The notes under the pieces were generated by a model. The model saw only the letters and a program-made list of their open reading frames with translations, was not told the DNA's origin and did no database searches. A stretch of DNA of 64,000 nt from Lewinellaceae bacterium (GTDB lineage: Bacteria > Bacteroidota > Bacteroidia > Chitinophagales > Saprospiraceae). Shown piece after piece: positions 10,346-18,728 of the stretch. Every line of letters begins with the position of its first letter. Position 1 is the stretch's first letter. The stretch lies in assembly GCA_016719605.1 (NCBI GenBank), contig JADJYW010000003.1, positions 1 to 64,000 of the forward strand, written 5' to 3'. The position numbers and the translations under genes were made by a program.

Positions 10346-10653
10346 TAAAAAGGCAGCAAGCATGGATAAACTGTTTTCGATGATGGATTTTGTTTTCAAA
10401 GCAGGTTTTCACTTGGGCCGGGGCGCAATCAAGGATTATCAGCGGTTTGTATGGTGGCTGTAGATGGTGAAGACAGCAGGTATGGTCGGGCAGGTTGGGG
10501 GCAATCCCAAAAAAATGTTTTCACATTTTTTTGACGGCAGTACCGCTATGGGATTAGTATGACACGGAAATATGCCTGTATCCCTGACGCCAGAGGTAAA
10601 ATTGGTGCGTCAACGGTACCGGTTTATGAAAATTACGGACTGGACAAACCTGC
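10346..10653. other. Intergenic region between ruvC and the sigma factor gene
   Basis: No open frame with coding character was found here. The segment carries the 5' flank of the sigma factor gene and the 3' flank of ruvC, both on the minus strand. The only clear structure is the A/T hairpin at 10508-10533. Confidence 0.5.
10508..10533 (-). terminator. A/T-rich hairpin downstream of ruvC
   Basis: Arms CAAAAAAATGT and ACATTTTTTTG are perfectly complementary over 11 bp around a 4-base loop. The hairpin lies 120 bp downstream of the ruvC stop and about 160 bp upstream of the sigma factor start. It could end ruvC transcription, although the stem has almost no G or C and would be weak. A regulatory palindrome for the sigma gene is the alternative. 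Confidence 0.4.
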
Positions 10654-11208
10654 TTATTTGCGCAACTTGTCGGGGTTGTCTTTCAAAAATGCCCCCCAAC
10701 CGCTGTACGATTTTTGGCCTTTCGCCGGTCCAGATGCCTGGAACCAGTGGCATACGGCGGCGGCAAGGGCATCGGTGGCATCGAAGTATTTTTCCTGGAA
10801 CTTGCGCTTGAGGATATTTTCCAACATACCCGCTACCTGCTCTTTCGAGGCGTTGCCGTTGCCGGTGATGGCGCGTTTGATCTTTTTCGGCATATACTCC
10901 GTGATGGCCACGCCATTGACCATGCCCGCTGCGATGGCCACGCCTTGCGCCCGCCCCAATTTGAGCATGGACTGCACATTTTTCCCATAAAACGGCGCCT
11001 CAATAGCCATTTCCGTCGGCTGATGCTGTCGGATTAGGTCCTGTACCTGCTCAAAAATATAGCGCAGTTTCACCGTATGGTCGTCTCCAACATGGGCGAA
11101 AGTCACTACCCCAATCTCAACCACCTCAATAGAATTTTTGTCGGCGATGATGATGGAAAAACCCAGCACATTGGTACCCGGGTCAATACCGAGAATTCGA
11201 GTAGGCAT
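10654..11208 (-). CDS. ruvC: Crossover junction endodeoxyribonuclease RuvC
   Basis: RuvC resolves Holliday junctions by paired nicks, working with RuvAB. The first catalytic aspartate is in ILGIDPGTNVLG at the N terminus. The glutamate is in MAIEAPFYGKNVQSMLKLG and the final acidic pair in FDATDALAAAVCH. At 184 residues it is the family's normal length, and the ATG at 11208 gives the usual N terminus. The last 15 residues (SGWGAFLKDNPDKLRK) form a short basic tail. It is divergent from the acyl-CoA dehydrogenase gene. Confidence 0.95.
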   Translation of the reverse strand: MPTRILGIDPGTNVLGFSIIIADKNSIEVVEIGVVTFAHVGDDHTVKLRYIFEQVQDLIRQHQPTEMAIEAPFYGKNVQSMLKLGRAQGVAIAAGMVNGVAITEYMPKKIKRAITGNGNASKEQVAGMLENILKRKFQEKYFDATDALAAAVCHWFQASGPAKGQKSYSGWGAFLKDNPDKLRK

Positions 11209-11282
11209 GGCAATTATTTACGAAATACGGTTTGCGATTCGCCGGGGCAAAAGTACACAAGGAATGTTCAAGTACCTTTAAA

Positions 11283-11312
11283 TTGTTTTAAAATTTATCT
11301 ATTTTAAAACAA
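11283..11312. promoter_or_regulatory. A/T-rich 12-bp inverted repeat, possible operator
   Basis: Arms TTGTTTTAAAAT and ATTTTAAAACAA are perfectly complementary with the 6-base loop TTATCT. The site lies between two divergent genes, so it is not at the end of any gene and is not an obvious terminator. A binding site for a dimeric regulator is a reasonable guess. Confidence 0.4.
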
Positions 11313-11466
11313 AAAAAATATAAAACCAATCCCTCCTTTCATTCGCCCGCGTTTTTTGCGACATTTCCCGCTTATTATTTCCTGAAACGCTGCCCCCATC
11401 CGCGCATTCCATACTTTCGCACCGAAAAGGCCGGTACTCCCCTACCCTGCCCAAACCTAGAACCTG

Positions 11467-11507
11467 CAACTCAAAACTCGAAACTCAAAACTCAACACTC
11501 AACACTG
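11467..11507 (+). repeat. Tandem heptamer AACTCAA before a start codon
   Basis: About five to six imperfect copies of a seven-base unit (AACTCAA, with CACTCAA and AACTCGA variants) end 4 bases before the ATG at 11512. The stretch contains only one internal G. The same unit occurs in the same orientation relative to the gene before mqnA (35098-35145). Confidence 0.7.
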
Positions 11508-11511
11508 TTAC

Positions 11512-12669
11512 ATGGAAATCATTGGCATACTTGGCGCCGGCGCAATGGGCAGCGGTATCGCGCAGGTTGCAGCATCGCGCGGGCATCAGGTAGTGGTGTG
11601 CGATAATTTAACCCCCGCCCTGAAAAAATCGGGAAAAAACCTGCTGGCATCCCTGAACACCTTAGTTGAGAAAGGGAAAATGCAGAAAGAGGAATCGGAG
11701 ATCATCTTCGGCCGGATTCAGTACACGGATCACATGAGCGATTTCCGGGATTGTGCGGTCGTCATCGAAGCCATTGTGGAAGATATCGAGTTGAAACGCA
11801 TCGCATTCAAAGGCATTGAAGCGATGGTGCAGCCCGATGCGATCATTGCCAGCAATACCTCATCCTTGTCAATTTCGGCTATGGGCGCTCCGCTGAAACA
11901 CCCGGAGCGCACCCTCGGTATTCATTTTTTCAATCCTGCCCCACTGATGCGATTGGTTGAAATCATTCCGGCCTTGCAAACCGAGGCGCCTTTTGTCGAG
12001 CAGGCACGCACATTGATTGATAGTTGGGGAAAAACCACAGTTTTGGCCAAGGATACGCCCGGCTTTATCGTTAACCGGGTAGCCCGGCCCTACTATGGCG
12101 AAGCCCTGCGCATTCTCGAAGAAGGTATTGCAGATGCTTCGACCATAGACTGGGCCATGCGCGAACTCGGCGGATTCAAGATGGGGCCATTCGAGCTGAT
12201 GGATTTCATTGGCAACGACATCAACTACACCGTCACCGAAACCGTGTTCAAATCCTTCTATTTCGACCCCCGCTACAAACCCTCCTTTACCCAAAAACGC
12301 CTCGTGAACGCCAACTACCTCGGCCGAAAAACCTGCCGGGGATTTTATGACTACCGCGAAGGCGCCGTCATACCCAACCCGGTAAAAGACAAACCGTTGG
12401 GCCAGCAAATCGTGACCCGGGTGGTTGCCATGCTGATCAACGAGGCCGCCGATGCGCTGTACCTGAACGTGGCCAACCGCGACGACATTGACATGGCCAT
12501 GACCCAGGGGGTCAATTACCCAAAAGGACTGCTGGCCTGGGCCGACGAAATCGGGATCGCCAAAATCGTGGAACAACTGGACTGGCTGCATGCCGAATAC
12601 TGCGACGACCGCTACCGCTGCTGCCGGTTGTTGCGCATCATGGCCCGGGAAAAACGCACTTTTTATTGA
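11512..12669 (+). CDS. 3-hydroxyacyl-CoA dehydrogenase (PaaH/PaaC-like)
   Basis: This enzyme oxidises a 3-hydroxyacyl-CoA to the 3-oxoacyl-CoA with NAD. The Rossmann motif GILGAGAMGSG is at residues 4-14. The signature HFFNPAPLMRLVEIIP and the catalytic-domain motif around DTPGFIVNRVARPYYGEA are present. A second C-terminal 3HCDH segment (QQIVTRVVAMLINEAADAL) brings the length to 385 residues, longer than the 280-residue 3-hydroxybutyryl-CoA enzymes. The adjacent PaaI-like gene and the paaD fragment at 63.8 kb point to the 3-hydroxyadipyl-CoA step of phenylacetate degradation; fatty acid or butyrate metabolism remains possible. Confidence 0.9.
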   Translation: MEIIGILGAGAMGSGIAQVAASRGHQVVVCDNLTPALKKSGKNLLASLNTLVEKGKMQKEESEIIFGRIQYTDHMSDFRDCAVVIEAIVEDIELKRIAFKGIEAMVQPDAIIASNTSSLSISAMGAPLKHPERTLGIHFFNPAPLMRLVEIIPALQTEAPFVEQARTLIDSWGKTTVLAKDTPGFIVNRVARPYYGEALRILEEGIADASTIDWAMRELGGFKMGPFELMDFIGNDINYTVTETVFKSFYFDPRYKPSFTQKRLVNANYLGRKTCRGFYDYREGAVIPNPVKDKPLGQQIVTRVVAMLINEAADALYLNVANRDDIDMAMTQGVNYPKGLLAWADEIGIAKIVEQLDWLHAEYCDDRYRCCRLLRIMAREKRTFY

Positions 12670-12682
12670 TAAAAAACAAACT

Positions 12683-13096
12683 GTGCTCAATCCGACCGAC
12701 ATTTTCCATCGAATGTTTGACAACGATCCGTTCAGCCAATGGATGGGCATGGAACTCGTCTCGGTTGGGCCGGGCGCCTGTACGCTCCGCATGGCCGTTC
12801 GGGACGAAATGCTCAACGGATTTGGGGTTGCGCACGGAGGTGTTACTTTTTCGCTGGCCGACAGCGCTTTCGCCTTTGCATGCAACTCCCACGGCCGCCA
12901 TGCCGTATCCATCCATTGCACCATCGAACATGTGGCGCCGGTGCGGGCAGGCGATGTGCTGACAGCTACAGCAACAGAGGAAAATCTTGGCAACAACCTG
13001 TCCAACTATGCCATTCGGATCGCCCGTGCCGACAATACAGCCGTGGCATTTTTTCGGGGTATTGCCTATCGGAAACAGCGGGAGTGGGCACAGTAA
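12683..13096 (+). CDS. paaI: PaaI-type hotdog thioesterase
   Basis: This is a hotdog-fold thioesterase. GFGVAHGGVTFSLADSAFAFAC contains the conserved HGG and the active-site acid of the PaaI family, which hydrolyses aberrant ring-hydroxylated phenylacetyl-CoA and releases trapped CoA. The likely start is the GTG at 12683 (VLNPTDIFHRMF), giving 137 residues, typical for the family. The frame is open further upstream but that part overlaps the dehydrogenase gene. With a 13-bp gap it forms an operon with the preceding gene. Substrate assignment rests on family and context. Confidence 0.87.
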   Translation: MLNPTDIFHRMFDNDPFSQWMGMELVSVGPGACTLRMAVRDEMLNGFGVAHGGVTFSLADSAFAFACNSHGRHAVSIHCTIEHVAPVRAGDVLTATATEENLGNNLSNYAIRIARADNTAVAFFRGIAYRKQREWAQ

Positions 13097-13141
13097 TTCA
13101 GGATTTATCGAGTACGATTGATCATAACATACGAAGAGAAA

Positions 13142-14482
13142 ATGAAAATCATGCTGATCGCATTAGCATGGTTTGCCATCGCGGGAGTAGGGGCCCAAAA
13201 TGGCAAACCGGCAGTGCAGGTGTCCCCAATGGATGTTTCCTGCACGGGACAAACAGACGGGCGTCTCGACTTTACCTTAGTGAGCGGCGCCGTACCCGTA
13301 GCATTCCAATGGGCCAACCTGAGCGGCGGCACATCCGGAAACGGACAACTCGCCCAGATCGGGCAGAATGCTGCACTGACCAACTTACCGCCCGGCCTCT
13401 ATCGCCTCACGTTCGTGGCATCCGACGGTGCCGACACGACTGTGGAACATACCATCAAAAACCCGCCGCCACTTGGCGGAAACTTGTTTTTACTCACCAA
13501 TTTTGGCGGATTTCCCGTTGCCTGCGCGTATGGCGGTAGCGGAGTTGCCCTGTTTGATGCCACGGGCGGCACGCCGCCATACGCCATCCAGTGGTCTAAT
13601 GGCGATCAGGATATTCGGGCCGACAGCCTCTTTGCCGGCCCGATTGCTGTTAGTATAACCGATGCCCGGGGATGCTCCATAGTCGTAGATACGGTGCTTC
13701 AGGTACCTGCCCCGCTTGATGCAAAATTGGTCGTAGAAGGCGAAACCTGTTTGGGACAAAACAGCGGTAGTATCCGTATTACGATGGCCGGCGGAGGAAT
13801 GCCGCCCTACCAGTTTTCCCTGAATGGAGGCCCTTTTAGCAACAAAACCGATTGGATGAACTTGCCGCCGGGGCCATATTTTATTCAAATGCAGGATGCC
13901 GCCGGTTGTTTGCTGCCGTTGGCCGCACTGCTGCCCAGCGGATTGGAGTTTACCCTAAAACTCGGCGCAGACACGACCCTTTTTTCGGGTGATACCTTGC
14001 GCCGCGCGATTGTAACAAATCCTGCCGCCGACACGCTGATCTGGCGTCCAGCCCAGGGTGTACAAATGTTATCGGCTACCGAGGCCCTGCTTTTTCCAGC
14101 CTTTACTACCACTTACCACGTCACGGCCCTGAATGCCGACGGCTGCTCGGCGACAGACGAGGTGGTCGTGACCGTGATCCGAAACCGCGACTTGTATGTG
14201 CCCAATGTATTTGCGCCGGAGGCGCAAATAGCGGAAAACCGGATGTTCACGGTGTTTGGCAGTGGGGGCATACGAACCGTAGCCTTGTTGCAGGTGTACG
14301 ACCGTTTTGGGCGGCTCTGGTTCGAAAATCATAATTTCCCAGTCAATGACGCTGGTTCCGGGTGGAACGGCGCCAACAATACGGATGCGGCTCCCGTAGG
14401 CGTGTACCTCTGGCGTGCGGTTGTATTGTACACCGATGGGCGGGAAATGCGCTTGCAAGGGGATGTAACGCTGGTGCGATAA
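13142..14482 (+). CDS. Secreted protein with SprB-like repeats and type B T9SS sorting domain
   Basis: A signal peptide (MKIMLIALAWFAIAGVGAQ) starts at the ATG at 13142. Three SprB-like modules of about 80 residues follow, recognisable by CTGQTDGRLDF, the GTPPYAIQWSNG pattern and CLGQNSGSIRITMAGG. The last 90 or so residues (RDLYVPNVFAPEAQ ... GVYLWRAVVLYTDGREM ... GDVTLVR) form a gliding-motility-type CHU_C sorting domain, which sends the protein through the outer membrane by type IX secretion. It is probably a surface adhesin. A TTG start 24 bp upstream is in frame but would bury the signal peptide. Confidence 0.87.
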   Translation: MKIMLIALAWFAIAGVGAQNGKPAVQVSPMDVSCTGQTDGRLDFTLVSGAVPVAFQWANLSGGTSGNGQLAQIGQNAALTNLPPGLYRLTFVASDGADTTVEHTIKNPPPLGGNLFLLTNFGGFPVACAYGGSGVALFDATGGTPPYAIQWSNGDQDIRADSLFAGPIAVSITDARGCSIVVDTVLQVPAPLDAKLVVEGETCLGQNSGSIRITMAGGGMPPYQFSLNGGPFSNKTDWMNLPPGPYFIQMQDAAGCLLPLAALLPSGLEFTLKLGADTTLFSGDTLRRAIVTNPAADTLIWRPAQGVQMLSATEALLFPAFTTTYHVTALNADGCSATDEVVVTVIRNRDLYVPNVFAPEAQIAENRMFTVFGSGGIRTVALLQVYDRFGRLWFENHNFPVNDAGSGWNGANNTDAAPVGVYLWRAVVLYTDGREMRLQGDVTLVR

Positions 14483-14504
14483 CAGACTTTCGTAAACCGC
14501 TGCC

Positions 14505-14512
14505 TACCTTTG
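14505..14512 (+). promoter_or_regulatory. -7 element TACCTTTG directly before the TolC-like gene
   Basis: TACCTTTG matches the Bacteroidota -7 consensus TAnnTTTG exactly and ends only 5 bases before the ATG at 14518. A transcript starting at the usual distance would begin at or next to the start codon, implying a leaderless mRNA. No clear -33 TTTG is seen at the right spacing. Confidence 0.5.
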
Positions 14513-14517
14513 CGGCC

Positions 14518-15872
14518 ATGAAAAGTCTATTGTTTTTGCTTTGTTTTGTTTGGGCCGTCCGGCTGCCTGCCCAGCCCGATGCCCGCCCGGTGGCCCTGCG
14601 CGAATCGCTCGATTTGGCACTGGCCAATAGCACCCGGTTGAAAAAATCAAAACTCGACCGTCAGGCACTGGAACTGCGTTTCAAAGAAGGGCGCAGTGCC
14701 ATGGCGCCACAAGTCAATGCCACATTCGGGCTGGATTATTATCCGGCGCTCCCAACTACCTTTTTGCCCTCCAACCTGTTCGGCGGCCCCGACGGAGGTT
14801 ATGTAGCCGCTACGCTCGGCCAGCCATGGCAACTAAACGGGGTGGTGCGTTTGGAACAGCCAATCATCAACGAGTCTGCCCGGCGTATGGCTCCTGCGGC
14901 CAATATCAGTCGGGGCATCTACGACCTGCTCACCACAAAAGCAGAGGAAGAGGTGCTGCTCCATACGGCCACTGTGTTTTACCAAACATTGCAGACCGAA
15001 AAACTGCGGGATGCTATCAATGCCAACCTTGGAAAACTGGATGCGCTGGAACGTATGGCCCAACTGCAACTCGACAACGGCTATGCCGTTCCGACCGATG
15101 TGAAACGTATTCGCGTAGCCCGCACCAACCTCGAAGCCCAGCGCTACAACCTGGAAACCAGTATACTGGCGCTCCACCAAACCCTGCAATTCTTGTGTGG
15201 CCTCCCCTTCGACGAGCCGCTCGCTCTGGTTGAAGATATTGCCAAACCTGCCGCCGATTCCGCACGTTGGCAGGCGTTGACCCTCGAACTCGAATCCACA
15301 ACGGATTATCGGTTGTTGCAGCGGCAGCTCGAACTCAATCGAATCCAGACGCGCAGCATCCGGGGCGGAATGGCGCCCGATTTGGGCCTTTTTGTCCTGG
15401 CCGGTTTCCTGACCCAACGTCCGGACGCCAATTTTTTGAAGCCGACCGGCGCTGGTATGGCCTTGGAGCCGTGGGTTTCAAACTGAACGTGCCGGTTTTT
15501 GACGGGTTCCTGCACCGCCGCAAGGCGGCAATCCTGCAGGTTGAAAGCCAAAAAATTGAGGAGGATCGCCGTGAGCTGAAGCAAGGAAAAACGCTGGAAT
15601 TTTTGCTTGCCCGCGAACAGTTTGGGGGCACTTTGCGCATGATCCGTACGCAGGAAGATAATGTAGCACTGGCGCGTGAAATCACAGACAAGTTGTTGCT
15701 TCAGTTTAAGGAAGGCGTGACACCCGTTACCGACCTGCTCAATGCCCAAACAGCCCTCGCTGAAGCCGAAACCCACTACTGGCAACAAGTGTTTAACTAC
15801 AAACTGGCCGTGGTAAAACTTTTGAAAGCAGCCGGCCAACTGCGCTTGTTGACTGAACAAATTGAAAAATAA
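14518..15872 (+). pseudogene. TolC-like outer-membrane efflux protein, one-base frameshift
   Basis: Proteins of this family are trimeric outer-membrane channels for efflux or type I export. A signal peptide (MKSLLFLLCFVWAVRLPAQP) is followed by two OEP repeats of long amphipathic helices. The first (ALRESLDLALANSTRLKKSK) lies in one frame. The second, ending with VTPVTDLLNAQTALAEAE, lies in another. Adding one T to the six-T run at 15432-15437 restores continuity (ANFFEADRRWYGLGAVGFKL) and gives about 451 residues, a full family length. No membrane-fusion or pump gene is adjacent; its stop overlaps the msrB start codon. Confidence 0.87.
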
Positions 15873-16258
15873 TGGAGCAATCAAACACCTGGAACACACT
15901 CACCCCGGAGGAGGAGTATGTCATCGCCCAAAAAGGCACCGAGCGCCCGTTCACCGGCGAATACTGGAATCACCACGAAACCGGCTTGTTTGTGTGCCGC
16001 CGCTGCAATGCCCCGCTATACAAGTCGTCGGACAAATTTGACAGCGGCTGCGGTTGGCCGTCGTTCGATGATGAAATACCCGGCGCCGTGCTGCGGGAAG
16101 AAGATCGCGCCTTGGGCATGCGCCGCATCGAAATACTGTGCGCCAACTGTGGCGGGCACCTCGGGCATGTCTTTAATGGCGAACGTATGACCGCCAAAAA
16201 CACCAGGCATTGCGTTAACTCGCTGTCTATTCGGTTTGTGCCGGCCGACAAAAAATAG
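15872..16258 (+). CDS. msrB: Peptide-methionine (R)-S-oxide reductase MsrB
   Basis: MsrB reduces the R form of methionine sulfoxide in proteins. All signature residues are visible in 128 residues: zinc cysteines C42/C45 (VCRRC) and C90/C93 (CANC), the SGCGWPSF motif, and the catalytic cysteine C114 in RHCVNS. There is no signal peptide, so it should be cytosolic, in contrast to the lipoprotein MsrA encoded at 33.6 kb. The ATG shares a base with the stop of the TolC-like gene, indicating coupling. Confidence 0.96.
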   Translation: MEQSNTWNTLTPEEEYVIAQKGTERPFTGEYWNHHETGLFVCRRCNAPLYKSSDKFDSGCGWPSFDDEIPGAVLREEDRALGMRRIEILCANCGGHLGHVFNGERMTAKNTRHCVNSLSIRFVPADKK

Positions 16259-16267
16259 CCGTTCCTG

Positions 16268-16726
16268 TCAATTCCGGTCGTCTCTGGCAGCTTCCCGCTT
16301 TTCGATGTATTCCTTCCAGATGGACTGGTAGTCGTAGGAGAGATAAAATTCCGAATCGAATGCACCCCAGGCGCCATTTTCGATAGCCAGGTTGAGCCTG
16401 CGAACGCCACTCACGGGTACCTGCATCACCACTACATGCCCCAGTCCCATCGCCAGGGTCCAGGAGATGATGCGTACATCTTCCGGAGGAAACATATCCC
16501 AGAAACCCTGGGCTTCCAGTACGCGGCGTATTTCCTGCAAGTTTTTGCTTTGCTGGTGTTTCAGGATGACCGTCACCAGGACACTGTCTTCGGTCGTGAT
16601 GGCCTGGGGTTCGAAGGACGGCCCGGGGGATGCGGGCGTAGGCTTGACAACTGGCTGCTGCGCGAAAGCAGTGGACAAGGAGCCGACCAAAAATGCCAGC
16701 AAGAGCAGCGCGGTTTTTTTCTGCAT
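16268..16726 (-). CDS. Secreted protein of unknown function
   Basis: I do not recognise this family. The 152-residue product starts with a clear signal peptide (KTALLLLAFLVGSLSTAFAQQ), then a proline-rich linker. A compact domain follows (TEDSVLVTVILKHQQSKN ... EDVRIISWTLAMGLGHVVVMQVP ... YQSIWKEYIEKREA) with an alternating strand/helix pattern like a ferredoxin-type or dimeric alpha-beta barrel fold. The ATG at 16726 is chosen because it immediately precedes the basic signal start; an upstream start at 16750 is also open. It is convergent with msrB. Confidence 0.6.
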   Translation of the reverse strand: MQKKTALLLLAFLVGSLSTAFAQQPVVKPTPASPGPSFEPQAITTEDSVLVTVILKHQQSKNLQEIRRVLEAQGFWDMFPPEDVRIISWTLAMGLGHVVVMQVPVSGVRRLNLAIENGAWGAFDSEFYLSYDYQSIWKEYIEKREAARDDRN

Positions 16727-16787
16727 GGTAAAATCTGATTTCAACAACACGGTAAAAAAGAAGCCGTAAAGATATGAAGCCCTTTTC

Positions 16788-16817
16788 TTGCGAAACTTTC
16801 ATTTGCACCTATTTTTG
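16788..16817 (+). promoter_or_regulatory. Bacteroidota promoter for the POT transporter
   Basis: TTG at 16788-16790, a 19-base spacer and TATTTTTG at 16810-16817 fit the Bacteroidota -33/-7 consensus exactly. Transcription would begin near 16824, leaving a leader of about 76 bases before the ATG at 16900. An imperfect palindrome CTGATCAA / TTGATTAG (16840-16863) lies in this leader and could be a regulator site or hairpin. Confidence 0.6.
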
Positions 16818-16899
16818 CCGCACTCATTTGGTTCACCGGCTGATCAATTTTACGGTTGATTAGTTGTGATTCCTCTCACAAACCGCCACAATTATTTTT

Positions 16900-18540
16900 A
16901 TGCGCCAACACCCTGCTGGATTACCGTACCTGTTTTTTACCGAGATGTGGGAACGCTTCGGCTACTACCTGATGATCGGCATTTTTTTTCTGTACATGAC
17001 CGATACGCAAGCCGGCGGTCTCGGTTTTGAACGGGCCAACGCCTCGGATATCTACGGAACATTCATCGCACTGGTGTATGTCACACCTTTTATTGGCGGT
17101 TTGCTGGCCGACCGGGTGTTGGGCTACCGGCGAAGCATTGCTCTCGGTGGCGTGCTGATGGGGATAGGTTATTTGCTGCTGGCTATCCCAAACAACCTGA
17201 CCACATTCTATTTTTCTATGTTCGTGATGATTCTGGGTAATGGCTTTTTTAAACCCAACATCTCGACATTATTGGGCAACCTGTACAATGAAGAGCAGTA
17301 CAAGGCCCGGAAAGACGATGGGTACAACATCTTTTATATGGGCATCAACATCGGCGCCCTGATATGCAACTTCGTAGCGGCTTACCTGCGCAACAACTAT
17401 GGCTGGGGGTACGCTTTTGCTGCAGCAGGTATCGGGATGTTCATCGGTGTAGCGGTGTTTTTGAGTGGCTCGCGCCATGTAGCCCACGCCGACGTGCGCA
17501 AGGAGGCAAACCCAGCCGAGGCAGGTGTCGTCACCTTGCTCTCTTCCGTACTGTTGCCCGCTATTATCACCGGATTTTTAGCCTGGAATATTCCCGGGAA
17601 TATGCTGGGGTCAGACTCTACGGACGCCTTCATTTTTGGCTCCATGCCTGTTGTCGGGTTCTTCCTGTGGATTCTCTGGAAAGCCACACCCGCCGAAAAA
17701 CCACGCATCCAGGCACTGTTGGCCATCTATGCCGTGGTCATTGTATTCTGGGCGGTTTTCAAACAAAACGGCACGGCACTCACCACCTGGGCGGAGTTTT
17801 ATACCGACCGCTCCATGCCTGCCTGGCAGGAAAAGCCCGCCCGATTCATGGGTATGGTGCAGGAAGTAAGCACCGAACCCGGCACTTATCCGCTCTACGA
17901 CGAACAATTCCGCACCCACAAAGACCCCGAAACCGGAAAAATCGCTACGGGTACCACGACGCACCCGTACTTTCTAAATATACCCGAGGCCGAACGTCCC
18001 GGCCCCGGCGAAACAGTCAAATTGGTCTCAACAGAAATCTACCAATCCGTAAATCCTTTCTTTGTGATCGTGTTCACGCCCCTCGTGGTGTGGTTTTTCG
18101 GATTTTTGCGTAAACGAAAACGAGAGCCGACAACGCCGGGCAAAATCGGCCTGGGGCTGGTCATCACTGCCCTGTCCACCTTAGTGACGGTGTGGGCGGT
18201 GTACGCCTGCCACAATGGTGCCGAAAAGGCTTCTGTCTGGTGGATCGTCGCCACTTATGGCGTAGTTACCGTGGGCGAATTATGCCTCAGCCCGATGGGA
18301 TTGTCCATGGTATCCAAAATGGCGCCCGCGCGTATAGCCGGTCTGATGATGGGGGGCTGGCAACTCGCCACCGCCATCGGCAACAAACTCAGCGGGGTGC
18401 TCGCCACCATGTGGGATCGCTACGATAACAAGGCCGATTTTTTCTGGGTCAACTTCGCCCTGCTGACGGCTGCAGCCATCGCGCTGCTCCTTATGCTGCG
18501 GTGGCTAAACCGGCTGTTCCGGGAGCAAGGAATTGTTTAA
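16900..18540 (+). CDS. Proton-dependent di/tripeptide transporter (POT/PTR2 family)
   Basis: This inner-membrane transporter of the major facilitator superfamily imports di- and tripeptides with protons. The N-terminal ERFGYYLM is the E-x-x-E-R-F-x-Y-Y type motif that couples protons and binds peptide; FFKPNISTLLGNLY is the PTR2 signature. The 546 residues include a long periplasmic insert (about residues 300-380) between helices, common in Bacteroidota members. It has its own promoter and is followed 39 bp later by a tiny membrane protein gene. Confidence 0.92.
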   Translation: MRQHPAGLPYLFFTEMWERFGYYLMIGIFFLYMTDTQAGGLGFERANASDIYGTFIALVYVTPFIGGLLADRVLGYRRSIALGGVLMGIGYLLLAIPNNLTTFYFSMFVMILGNGFFKPNISTLLGNLYNEEQYKARKDDGYNIFYMGINIGALICNFVAAYLRNNYGWGYAFAAAGIGMFIGVAVFLSGSRHVAHADVRKEANPAEAGVVTLLSSVLLPAIITGFLAWNIPGNMLGSDSTDAFIFGSMPVVGFFLWILWKATPAEKPRIQALLAIYAVVIVFWAVFKQNGTALTTWAEFYTDRSMPAWQEKPARFMGMVQEVSTEPGTYPLYDEQFRTHKDPETGKIATGTTTHPYFLNIPEAERPGPGETVKLVSTEIYQSVNPFFVIVFTPLVVWFFGFLRKRKREPTTPGKIGLGLVITALSTLVTVWAVYACHNGAEKASVWWIVATYGVVTVGELCLSPMGLSMVSKMAPARIAGLMMGGWQLATAIGNKLSGVLATMWDRYDNKADFFWVNFALLTAAAIALLLMLRWLNRLFREQGIV

Positions 18541-18579
18541 TCGAGACAATCAGGCTTAACAATTATAAACCAACGAATT

Positions 18580-18711
18580 ATGTCAATCAAGCAGAAGTCC
18601 AACAAACAACGTCGGAGCGTCAAAGACCAGGAAGAAATGCGGAAATTTCTGCTCATTGTGGTACTTGCCACAGGGGCACTCATGGTGCTGATGTACTTTA
18701 TTTTCAAATAA
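18580..18711 (+). CDS. 43-residue single-span membrane protein
   Basis: The ATG at 18580 opens 43 codons: a basic, polar N terminus (MSIKQKSNKQRRSVKDQEEM) followed by one hydrophobic segment (LLIVVLATGALMVLMYFIF) and a stop. The arrangement of charges predicts an inner-membrane protein with its N terminus inside. It starts 39 bp after the peptide transporter, so it may be co-transcribed. Small proteins of this shape often act as subunits of a larger membrane complex, but no function can be assigned. Confidence 0.65.
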   Translation: MSIKQKSNKQRRSVKDQEEMRKFLLIVVLATGALMVLMYFIFK

Positions 18712-18728
18712 GTACCCTACTTCATCGC

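Larger units (their letters stand above)
11209..11511. other. Divergent intergenic region, ruvC / 3-hydroxyacyl-CoA dehydrogenase
   Basis: This 303-bp region has three noticeable parts: an A/T-rich inverted repeat at 11283-11312, a copy of the 13-mer ACTCCCCTACCCT at 11436-11448, and a seven-base tandem repeat at 11467-11507 just before the next start codon. A TACTTTCG element at about 11412 is one base from the Bacteroidota -7 consensus TAnnTTTG and could drive the plus-strand gene. No coding sequence was seen. Confidence 0.5.

Noticed and set aside
10508..10533. Hairpin considered as a riboswitch
   Set aside because: It is a simple A/T stem with no conserved core and is not in the leader of a metabolite gene.
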